A stretch of 64,000 nucleotides of DNA from Nocardia arizonensis (GTDB taxonomy: Bacteria; Actinomycetota; Actinomycetes; Mycobacteriales; Mycobacteriaceae), in contig NZ_LGYZ01000133.1 in assembly GCF_001310275.1 (NCBI RefSeq), positions 124,001-188,000 of the forward strand, read 5' to 3'. The notes beneath the pieces were generated by a model. It had not been told where the DNA came from, made no database searches, and saw only the letters and a program-made list of their open reading frames with translations. Position numbers and translations under genes: made by a program. Shown in pieces: positions 54,002-64,000 of this stretch. Numbering within the stretch: the stretch's first letter is position 1; every line of letters begins with the position of its first letter.

Positions 54002-54664
54002 TCAGCGCGGCGGCACACCCAATTCGGTCAGCAGGTTCTCGACGCGCCTGCCGATGTCGTCGCGAATCGGCCGGACCTCGTCGATCTCGAGTCCGGCCGG
54101 GTCGTCGATGATCCATTCGAGGTAGCGCGGCCCCGGCACCAGCGGGCAGATATCGCCGCACCCCATCGTGACCACGACGTCGGCGGCCCTCATGACCTCG
54201 TAGGTCCACGGCTTGGGATAACCGTCGGAGATATCGATGCCGATCTCGGCCATCGCCTCGACGGCCGTGGGATTGATCGTCGCGCTCGGCTCACAGCCAC
54301 CGGACCAGGCCATCGCCCGGCCGCGGGCGTAGTGGTCGAAGAAGCCGAGGGCGATCTGCGAACGCCCGGCGTTGTGGGTGCACAGGAACAGCACCGTGGG
54401 ATCGGTCCGCCGTCGCTTGCCCTCGACGCGGGCGCGGTCTTCGAGCTTGCGGCGGCAGAAGCGTTCGGCCAGCGTCGGGACGTAGGCGTCCACGGTCGAG
54501 CGGGCGACGACTTCGTCGTAGGACGATTCCAGATAGTCGTGGACGGTGTCCCAGTCGAACAGCGTCACGAAATCGAGGCGCAAGCGTTCTTCCGCGCGTT
54601 CGAGCGCCACATCGTGGTCCAGCGCCAAAAGCCGATAGTGCGGCGTGGCTGAGAGCTCAGACAC
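54002..54664 (-). CDS. ArsC-like low-molecular-weight phosphatase/arsenate reductase with N-terminal helical domain
   Basis: 220 aa from GTG 54664. Residues about 1-85 form the helical domain seen in two-domain actinobacterial arsenate reductase-like proteins (YLESSYDEVVARSTVDAYVPTLAERFCRRKLE). The catalytic domain has the loop VLFLCTHNAGRSQIALG (CX5R), and the acid is in LEWIIDDPAGLEIDEVRPIRDDI. A Cys in MGCGDICPLVPG could serve thiol-dependent arsenate reduction. No ArsB/Acr3 or ArsR is present, so the substrate may not be arsenate. Confidence 0.85.
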   Translation of the reverse strand: MSELSATPHYRLLALDHDVALERAEERLRLDFVTLFDWDTVHDYLESSYDEVVARSTVDAYVPTLAERFCRRKLEDRARVEGKRRRTDPTVLFLCTHNAGRSQIALGFFDHYARGRAMAWSGGCEPSATINPTAVEAMAEIGIDISDGYPKPWTYEVMRAADVVVTMGCGDICPLVPGPRYLEWIIDDPAGLEIDEVRPIRDDIGRRVENLLTELGVPPR

Positions 54665-55152
54665 TCGTCAAGTTTCCCGGGTGTCACTTGAAGCGGCAAA
54701 CGAACTTCCCGTGAACCCTGTCACCACGCGGCGCGGCCGGGCCGGTCACCCCTCGTGCACCGGCCCGGCCCGTTACCGCGGATGGCGTCGACGACATGCA
54801 TCGAATGGTTACCGGTCGCAGCGGTTGCGCCCCGATCGCTCATCAGCTTCCGGAAGTGCCACCATGCCTGCCCGATGACGGTTCGCCGGATCGGTCACCC
54901 CTCGTGGACCGATCCGGCCGCCGTCATCCCCCGGATCCGACTTGTCACCCCTCGTGGACAAGTCGAATCGGGTTCCCCACCCCGGCCGTGGCTGCTCCCC
55001 CCTTTCCTCGGTTACCGGCGGTAGTCGACTGTCTGGTTGGCGATCATCTGTGTCCGTCCTTCCGTTCGGTGTTACCGGTGAACCCCGGTGTCGAGATACA
55101 CAATGCGATGGACGGCTTGCTGCGCTCTTAAAAAGACCTTGGAGCAAAGAAA
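54665..55152. other. Non-coding region holding the hairpin cluster
   Basis: A 488-bp region between the divergent ArsC-like gene and the 46-codon ORF. Besides the hairpins it carries GTTACCG four times (54772, 54808, 55011, 55071), three of them as GTTACCGG, and a C-rich tract at 54975-55005. No coding sequence is supported, and the hairpins fall in different reading phases. Confidence 0.5.
54735..54965. ncRNA. Three tandem hairpins with identical apical sequence and different stems
   Basis: Hairpin 1 is 54735-54770 (12-bp stem), hairpin 2 is 54885-54918 (11 bp) and hairpin 3 is 54938-54965 (8 bp, extendable to 12 with one mismatch). Between the arms each has the same 12 bases except the last: CAC, loop CCCTC, GTG, then one unpaired base (C, G, G). 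The CAC pairs with GTG, so every hairpin ends in a CCCTC pentaloop with a 3' bulge. The stems share almost no sequence yet pair perfectly, which is covariation within one locus. On the plus strand the loop complements a Shine-Dalgarno-like GAGGG; on the minus strand it displays GAGGG. The strand of transcription is not known. Confidence 0.72.
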
Positions 55153-55293
55153 ATGCTGGTGAAAGCCAATTCGCCCCACGCGGTCGGTATTGGAGCCATC
55201 ATGGAAGTAGTGCGCCGGCGAGATTGGAGCGACATGGAAACCGTGGTGGTCTTCGTATTGGCTTGCCTTCTGTATTGGTGGGGCCTGCTCTGA
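55153..55293 (+). CDS. Candidate 46-aa membrane peptide
   Basis: ATG 55153 is preceded by TTGGAGC at good spacing. The peptide starts MLVKANSPHAVGIGAIMEVV, continues with a charged RRRDWSD and ends in a single membrane helix (METVVVFVLACLLYWWGLL). Two in-frame internal ATGs (55201 and 55234), each with its own GGAG, could give 30- or 19-aa forms. A strong terminator follows 31 bases after the stop. Size and layout resemble small inner-membrane regulators. No family recognised. Confidence 0.6.
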   Translation: MLVKANSPHAVGIGAIMEVVRRRDWSDMETVVVFVLACLLYWWGLL

Positions 55294-55324
55294 CACCGAC
55301 CCGACCAACCACAACCACGACAAT

Positions 55325-55349
55325 CGCCCCCGGCCAGCGGCCGGGGGCG
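55325..55349. terminator. GC-rich terminator after the membrane peptide
   Basis: An 11-bp stem (55325-55335 with 55339-55349) with a three-base AGC loop, followed by AATTCT. It lies between the peptide ORF (+) and the Fur-family gene (-) and can serve both. Confidence 0.85.
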
Positions 55350-55461
55350 AAATTCTGTGTGGTCGGTTCCTGATTGAGTCCGCCGATAGGCGGGTACATG
55401 GTGTGCCGGGGAGGTGCGCCCTGGCTGGATACGCACCTCCCCCTTGTACGCCTGCGATGGG

Positions 55462-55896
55462 CTACATGGCGGACGGCGCCGAACGGCAGGCCGGGCACAG
55501 CCCCCAGAAGACGACCTCCGCCTCGTCCACGGCGAATCCGTGCGCGTCGCCGGGTTCCAGGCACGGCATCGCGCCGACCACGCAATCCACGTCGACGACG
55601 GTGTCGCAGCCGCGGCACACCAGGTGGTGGTGGTTGTCACCGGTGCGGGTCTCGTAGAGCGCCGCCGAGCCCGCCGGTTCGATACGGCGCAGGATGCCCG
55701 CGTTCACGCAGGCGTGCAGTACGTCGTAGACGGCCTGGGTGGACACCGAGCCGATCGAGGCCCGGACGGCCGCGGCGACCCGGTCGGCATCGGAATGGGG
55801 TTGCGCGGCAACCGCGCTCAGCACCGCGACCCGCGGGGCGGTGACGCGCAGTCCCGCCCGCCGTAACCACTCGCGTGGGTCGCCCGTGTCGTGCAT
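55462..55896 (-). CDS. Fur-family metal/peroxide regulator (FurA-like)
   Basis: 144 aa from ATG 55896 (MHDTGDPREWLRRAGLRVTAPR), the N-terminus typical of mycobacterial and nocardial FurA. It has the wHTH (STQAVYDVLHACVNAGILRRIE), metal site HHHLVCRGC and the zinc cysteine pairs CRGC and CPAC. FurA usually precedes katG; here the downstream neighbour is a terminator and a small ORF on the other strand, so it must act at distant targets. Confidence 0.9.
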   Translation of the reverse strand: MHDTGDPREWLRRAGLRVTAPRVAVLSAVAAQPHSDADRVAAAVRASIGSVSTQAVYDVLHACVNAGILRRIEPAGSAALYETRTGDNHHHLVCRGCDTVVDVDCVVGAMPCLEPGDAHGFAVDEAEVVFWGLCPACRSAPSAM

Positions 55897-56366
55897 AGAG
55901 TCGATGGTCGCCAGTTTTCCGGAGGCGGTCAAGAAAACCGGGGACAGGTGTGAGGCGACCGACAACCGGACCGTAGCCCCGCGCGACCCGGTCACCGATC
56001 AGCCCCGCGGCGGCCCGTCGGGTGGTCGGCGCGACCAGCGATACCGCGTGCCCCCTGGGAAGTTCGGCCGCGGCGGGAAGTTCGGCGCGAATCACCCCGG
56101 ACGGAGCGGAATAGATCCGGGGGCGCACCGGTTGTAAGCCACTGTCGACGTCCGTACAGCCCCGGGCCGCAACCTCCGTCGCTTCGAGCGACCACTCGCC
56201 GAGAGGCGCATGTGGGACGTCGGCCCTCGCGGCGCCGTCGAATCCTCACGGGTCCGGCGGCGCCGCGAGGTTCGATGCGGCAGCAGGCGGACCTCGGCCG
56301 GCTTCACATCCGGGACATCCCGCCTGTTGCCCGGCTGGAAGGCGAACGGCGCGATAGCCTTTTCGC
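55897..56366. other. Divergent gap between fur and the serine hydrolase
   Basis: A 470-bp region. I see no gene I can support; possible frames are Arg-rich shadows. An AT-richer patch around 55905-55945 next to the fur start may hold its promoter. Confidence 0.3.
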
Positions 56367-60044
<3,678 letters not shown>

Positions 60045-60528
60045 GACAGGGTCCTCCACGATCGGCAACAGCAGCTGACAGCAGACCAGAGTACCGGCCC
60101 ACGTCCAGGGAATATGCCGCTACCGTGCGCCCGCCGCCCGCCTGGAGCACATCGTCGGCTCGGTACCCGAACCGGAATCCGACGGAGCGCGCGCGGTGGT
60201 TCGCCTTCGGAACACCCTCACCGCGCCGACCGCCCGCCCCATTCGATTGCGCAGGTCACCCCGCCGTGACCGACGCACCGACAACCCGGGCGCACCCGAT
60301 CCGGGCAGTCCCCGACCGAACTTCGCCGAGACATGCCACCGCCGCCTCGCCCCGCTCCCCGAAGCACAGGTAAGTGAGGTACTCCACACCTGTCCACAAC
60401 CCCGCAGGCCGAGAGCGTCGACGCCCCGCCCTGCTCGAACCGCGCCGCGCGGGCCACTCCGCATGACAGCTGGGTCACATCGGCGGGAAATCTTGTGACC
60501 CCCATCACGAAGCCGGAATAATGGGGCC
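60045..60528. promoter_or_regulatory. Gap upstream of ask and DUF1918 genes
   Basis: A 484-bp divergent region with no supported gene. Its only clear element is an 8-bp perfect inverted repeat, GGGTCACA (60472-60479) and TGTGACCC (60494-60501), 14 bases apart and ending 27 bp before the DUF1918 start. It looks like an operator; the TGTGA half resembles Crp sites but the spacing does not fit. Confidence 0.5.
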
Positions 60529-60720
60529 ATGATCGCGAATGTCGGAGACCGGCTGCACGTACACGGACACGTGGTGGGCGAGGCTGACCGTCGAGGCGAG
60601 ATCATCGAGGTCCGCGGCCACGACGGATCGCCGCCCTATGTGGTGCGATTCGCCGACGGACACGAATCGCTGATGTATCCGGGTCCCGATACGGTCGTCG
60701 AACCCGCCGAGGGCGACTGA
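60529..60720 (+). CDS. DUF1918 small protein
   Basis: 63 aa. The sequence MIANVGDRLHVHGHVVGEADRRGEIIEVRGHDGSPPYVVRF is the DUF1918 signature, a small SH3-like beta domain common in actinobacteria. It ends with DGHESLMYPGPDTVV. Function unknown; often near stress genes. Confidence 0.93.
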   Translation: MIANVGDRLHVHGHVVGEADRRGEIIEVRGHDGSPPYVVRFADGHESLMYPGPDTVVEPAEGD

Positions 60721-60873
60721 AACCGGTACCGCCGGGTACCGCGCGGCGGCGGCTGTACCGGCCCCGCATTACCCGCCAGTAGTGTCATACCCGAACCGCA
60801 TCACCTGGTTGACGGACGGAATACGGCTGTGCAGAATCGGCCGAGTTGGTCCGCCGGGGGGTGGAGGTATGGC

Positions 60874-61329
60874 ATGCGCACGAAGATCGATATCCACTTC
60901 GCAGTCGACATTCCTCGGGCGCAGGTCTTCGAGGCTCTGGCGGCTATCGACATGCTCCCCGAATGGTCGATGTACCGGGACGCGCGCATAGCGACCCGCG
61001 ACGAGAACGGCAGACCGCGCCGGGTCTACGTCACCGCCGATGTGCTCGGCAGCTCCGATATCCAGGTGCTCGAATACGAGTGGACCGCCGATCGCGTCAC
61101 CTGGAACGTGGTCGACAGTTCGCGCGGCATCGGCGGCGGCATCTGGTTCGACGTCGCCGACGGACCCGCCGAGACCAAGGTCCGCTACCACGCCGAGATC
61201 CACTCGCGCATTCCGCTGCCCGGCCTGGTCATGAAACGCACCATGCAGCGCTACCACGAGGCCATGGTGCAGAACTTCATCGAATTCGCCGAATCCTACG
61301 CCGAACCGCGGGACTATCGGGCGCTCTGA
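60874..61329 (+). CDS. SRPBCC (START-like) family protein
   Basis: 151 aa from ATG 60874, chosen for the GGAGG eight bases upstream. It has the polyketide cyclase/dehydrase-type pattern MRTKIDIHFAVDIPRAQVFEALAAIDMLPEWSMYR and a C-terminal helix with RTMQRYHEAMVQNFIEFAES. A hydrophobic-ligand-binding cavity is expected. It stands just before ltrA. Confidence 0.88.
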   Translation: MRTKIDIHFAVDIPRAQVFEALAAIDMLPEWSMYRDARIATRDENGRPRRVYVTADVLGSSDIQVLEYEWTADRVTWNVVDSSRGIGGGIWFDVADGPAETKVRYHAEIHSRIPLPGLVMKRTMQRYHEAMVQNFIEFAESYAEPRDYRAL

Positions 61330-61376
61330 CTTCGGCGCGAACGCGCCGACCGCACGAGCGCGCGGGATGCGACGAT

Positions 61377-62597
61377 ATGCCCATGATCGGTAGCAAGCGG
61401 CCCCGGTTCACACAGCAGGCCGAGGGCGGCTCGGTGACCCAGCTCGAACTGTTCTTCGACCTCGTGCTGGTCTTCGCGTTCACGATGGTGACCGATCTGG
61501 CCGCCGAGGAGACCACAGCCGAGAACATGCTGCGCGCCGTGCTGGTGCTGGCGGTCATGTGGTGGGTCTGGATCGCGTACTCGTGGCTGGGCAATGTGGT
61601 CAAGGCCGACGAGGGCATCACCCGGGTGGCGATGTTCGCGGCCATGGGCGGCGGTCTCATCGCCGCGCTCACCATTCCCGAGGCGTTCCACGATCTGCCC
61701 GGCGGCTGGTTCGGCCCGCTCGTGTTCGCGATCGCCTATATGGTGACCCGCCTGATCCACCTGTGGATGTTCTACCTCGCCAGCGCCGAGGACCGGCAGT
61801 TGCGCGGTCAGGTCACCAGATGGGCGCTCGGCTCGATCACCATCGGCACCACACTGCTGGTAATCGCCGCCACGACCTCCGGTCTCACCCAGATCGCGCT
61901 GTGGGTGGCCGCCATCGCGGGCGACATGCTGTGGACCCTGCTCGCCGGCGAGGACTGGCGGGTGAACTCCGCGACCCATTTCGCCGAGCGCTACGGGCTC
62001 ATCATCATCGTGGCGCTCGGCGAATCCATCGTCTCCATCGGCATCGGCGTCGCGGGCCTGCCCATTTCCTGGCCGATCGCGGTCGGTTCGCTACTGGGTC
62101 TCACGGTCGCGGGACTGCTGTGGTGGGCCTATTTCGACGTGGCCGCGCTCGCGGTGGAACACGAACTGAGGACGGCCACCGGGCAACGCCAGATAAAGAT
62201 CGCCCGCACCAGCTACACCTACTGGCACTTCCCGATGATCGTCGGCATCATCGGCCTGTCGCTGGGACTGAAGAAGGTGCTCTACTACGTCGGCGACGCC
62301 TCGCACCACACGCTGTCCGACCCGCTCTACGGCATTCCGCTGTTCGCACTCTACGGCGGCGTCGTGCTCTACCTGATCGCCCTGGTCGGCTTCAAACACT
62401 ATGCGACGCGCGAGATCTCGTGGCAGCGGGTGATCACCGCCGCCGCGCTGATCGCACTGGCCCCGCCGGCCTGCGCGTTGCCCGCGCTCGCCGCGCTCAC
62501 CCTGCTGTGCGCGGTGCTGGCGGCGCTGATCCTGTGGGAGGTCACCAGGTACGCGCGCCCGCGCGACGAGATCCGCCACCCGGTAGCCGAGCACTGA
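61377..62597 (+). CDS. Low temperature requirement protein A (LtrA) family membrane protein
   Basis: 406 aa from ATG 61377. It begins with the LtrA signature SVTQLELFFDLVLVFAFT, continues with about eleven membrane helices and includes HFAERYGLIIIVALGESIVSIGIG, the second family motif. The family is named from Listeria; biochemical role unknown. It converges with the ion-channel-like gene, with adjacent stops (62597/62598). Confidence 0.92.
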   Translation: MPMIGSKRPRFTQQAEGGSVTQLELFFDLVLVFAFTMVTDLAAEETTAENMLRAVLVLAVMWWVWIAYSWLGNVVKADEGITRVAMFAAMGGGLIAALTIPEAFHDLPGGWFGPLVFAIAYMVTRLIHLWMFYLASAEDRQLRGQVTRWALGSITIGTTLLVIAATTSGLTQIALWVAAIAGDMLWTLLAGEDWRVNSATHFAERYGLIIIVALGESIVSIGIGVAGLPISWPIAVGSLLGLTVAGLLWWAYFDVAALAVEHELRTATGQRQIKIARTSYTYWHFPMIVGIIGLSLGLKKVLYYVGDASHHTLSDPLYGIPLFALYGGVVLYLIALVGFKHYATREISWQRVITAAALIALAPPACALPALAALTLLCAVLAALILWEVTRYARPRDEIRHPVAEH

Positions 62598-63440
62598 TCA
62601 GGGCGCCGCGGGCGGCCGTCGAGTCAGGTGAGCGACGCGGCGTTCACGCGGAGTGTGCCCGTACTCCGACGGCTCCACCTCGACTCCGTCCCGCACCGCC
62701 GCCCGGATCTGGTCCACGTTCTCGCGGATCATGTCCGAGACCAGTTCGTCGGTGCGCGGATCGGCGAGCACCTGGAAGACGATGCGGAAGGTGGTGTCGG
62801 CGACCAGGCGCATGATCTCGTCGTGGAACGGGAGATAGCGGACCTTGCCCGCCTGCGGGTCCTTCTTGATCAACTCGACGATCATCTCGTCCATCTCCGC
62901 GCGGTTCTCCTCCAGCGCGGCGGCGATATTGCGAGTGTAGTGACCGGTGCGCAGCACCCGGCCGACCTCGTCGAGCACCGCGATCGTCATCGGACGTTTG
63001 ATGACGTCGACGATCGTCTTGACGAACCGGTTCACCACCGCCGCGGTGACCCGTTCGCCGAGGGCGCGGTCGGCGACGCGGCCGAGTCGCACGGCGATCA
63101 CCACGATGCGCAGCAGCCGTAATCCTCGGAAGAACGGGCTGGTCACCGGGACCATACCGAGCACTTCGTACCAGTAGACGAACGGGAAGGTCCACGGCCA
63201 GCCTGCCCGGCGCCAACGCCACAGGAATTCGACGGCGAAGATCGCGCAGATCGACCAGTCGACGATGACCACGGCCCGGTAGAGGTGGTGCGACACCGGG
63301 AAGAAACTGACCCAGACGACCAGCACGACCGAGATCACGGCCAGGACGAGCATGACCAGATCGGTCCACAACGCGGGCGGCTTCGGCGGCAGCCCCGGAT
63401 GCGCCGCCTCGCCGCGCGCGGGCGCGGTAGCTGTTGCCAC
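62598..63440 (-). CDS. Ion-transport-like membrane protein with voltage-sensor-like segment
   Basis: 280 aa from GTG 63440. Helices include DLVMLVLAVISVVLVVWVSF and VVIVDWSICAIFAVEFLWRWRR, followed by a basic S4-like helix (FRGLRLLRIVVIAVRLGRVADRALGERV). No pore-loop TVGYG filter is visible, so it resembles the voltage-sensor part of Ion_trans proteins only. The C-terminal 130 residues are soluble and helical. The role is open: a sensor, a proton pathway or a scaffold. Confidence 0.75.
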   Translation of the reverse strand: MATATAPARGEAAHPGLPPKPPALWTDLVMLVLAVISVVLVVWVSFFPVSHHLYRAVVIVDWSICAIFAVEFLWRWRRAGWPWTFPFVYWYEVLGMVPVTSPFFRGLRLLRIVVIAVRLGRVADRALGERVTAAVVNRFVKTIVDVIKRPMTIAVLDEVGRVLRTGHYTRNIAAALEENRAEMDEMIVELIKKDPQAGKVRYLPFHDEIMRLVADTTFRIVFQVLADPRTDELVSDMIRENVDQIRAAVRDGVEVEPSEYGHTPRERRVAHLTRRPPAAP

Positions 63441-63510
63441 AGGTGAATCCCTTCGACGCCGACCGGTCTCGCCGAGAGTAGCCCGCCGATCCGGCGCCGA
63501 GGGCAGACCT

Positions 63511-64000
63511 TCAGCGGCCGGTGCGGATGATGTTCTCGATATTGCGTTCGGCCAGTGCGGTGATGGTGAGCGTGGGATTGACCGTGCCCGTGCTGCCCGG
63601 CACCGCCGCGCCGTCCATGACGTACAGGCCCGGATGCCCGTGCACCCGTCCGTAACCGTCGGTGGCCTTACCCAGAACCGCCCCGCCCAGGGGATGGGCG
63701 GTGAACAGCGCGTTGGCGTCATAGCCGAGCGCGCCGTACTCGAACAGCGCGCCCGCTTGCTCGGCGATGCGATGATCGACCGCACGGGCCGCGGCGGTCG
63801 TCTCGTCGCGGTTGCGCGTGGACCAGGTCAGTCCGACCCCGCCGGTGGCGCGGTCGTAGCCGAAACGGGTGCGGGTGGGATCGAGCACCATGCCGAGCGA
63901 GGCCAGGGCGCCGGTCTCGAACGGTATGCCGGGGATGTACCAGTTCTCCAGCGTGACCGGCACCGTGCGCTCGTCGAAGACGCGGCTCGCGCTCGGCACG
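63511..64000 (-). CDS. GMC oxidoreductase (cholesterol-oxidase-like), 3' part only
   Basis: The gene runs off the right edge; about 162 C-terminal residues are seen. The conserved C-terminal region HPLGGAVLGKATDGYGRVHGHPGLYVMDGAAVPGSTGTVNPTLTITALAERNIENI contains the HPLGG and NP motifs of flavin-dependent GMC oxidases (HPxGG...GVNPxLTIxALAER). It is similar to the long GMC enzymes of nocardiae that act on sterols or alcohols. Confidence 0.88.
   Translation of the reverse strand, partial: VPSASRVFDERTVPVTLENWYIPGIPFETGALASLGMVLDPTRTRFGYDRATGGVGLTWSTRNRDETTAAARAVDHRIAEQAGALFEYGALGYDANALFTAHPLGGAVLGKATDGYGRVHGHPGLYVMDGAAVPGSTGTVNPTLTITALAERNIENIIRTGR

Noticed and set aside
54735-54965. CRISPR-like array in the hairpin cluster
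   Set aside because: The repeated block is only 12 bases, copies are unevenly spaced (149 and 50 bp), and the flanks are self-complementary stems, not spacers.

Overview
The window is high-GC actinobacterial DNA, most likely from a Nocardia or close relative within the Corynebacteriales. No 16S gene is present, so this rests on three things: GC-rich codon use, marker families (WhiB4, GlxR/Crp, MarP, paired ArsA-like ATPases, DUF4244 pilin, DUF8017), and gene order from about 2.5 to 39.3 kb that follows the Mycobacterium tuberculosis Rv3644c-Rv3683 block as I remember it. Synteny and family statements are from memory; no database was searched.

Layout. 0-2.6 kb: edge of an integrated element (coiled-coil protein and tyrosine integrase) next to tRNA-Thr(CGU). 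2.6-10.1 kb: holB, topA, cspA and an MrfA-type helicase. 10.4-15.9 kb: a minus-strand Flp/Tad pilus operon (ssd, tadA, tadB, tadC, DUF4244 pilin, tadE, tadE-like). In it tadC carries an in-frame amber codon, and two mini-ORFs exactly bridge the gaps with 4-base stop/start overlaps. 15.9-17.6 kb: a HAD phosphatase flanked by a 6C RNA and an Ms1-like RNA. 17.6-23.6 kb: a Fic-like protein and the Dpp peptide ABC importer. 23.9-29.3 kb: an nhaA remnant, a holin-like protein, an EphE-like hydrolase, then a coupled operon nth-tlpA-[50-aa ORF]-nudix-marP. 29.4-39.3 kb: crp, a metallo-beta-lactamase-fold hydrolase, ridA, DUF4177, two arsA-like genes, whiB4, ponA2, yqeY and a phosphoesterase.

39.5-44 kb: a DUF8017 protein, then tRNA-Pro(CGG), whose 3' part is duplicated 2.7 kb away (50 bp, one mismatch). 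Between the copies lies a tiny integrative element with a decayed integrase, an Xis-like HTH protein and a DUF3800 protein. 44.4-50.4 kb: a GntR regulator with urea carboxylase and allophanate hydrolase, an ATP-dependent urea-degradation module. 50.6-54.7 kb: an FAD monooxygenase behind paired palindromic operators, an MMPL transporter and an ArsC-like protein.

54.7-55.35 kb: the most unusual stretch. Three successive hairpins have completely different, fully paired stems but the same apical sequence (CAC-CCCTC-GTG plus a one-base bulge). They are followed by a 46-codon membrane-peptide ORF and a strong terminator. This looks like an undescribed structured RNA or leader. 55.4-64 kb: a Fur-family regulator, a secreted serine hydrolase, asd-ask, DUF1918, an SRPBCC protein, LtrA, an ion-channel-like membrane protein and the 3' end of a GMC oxidoreductase cut by the window edge.
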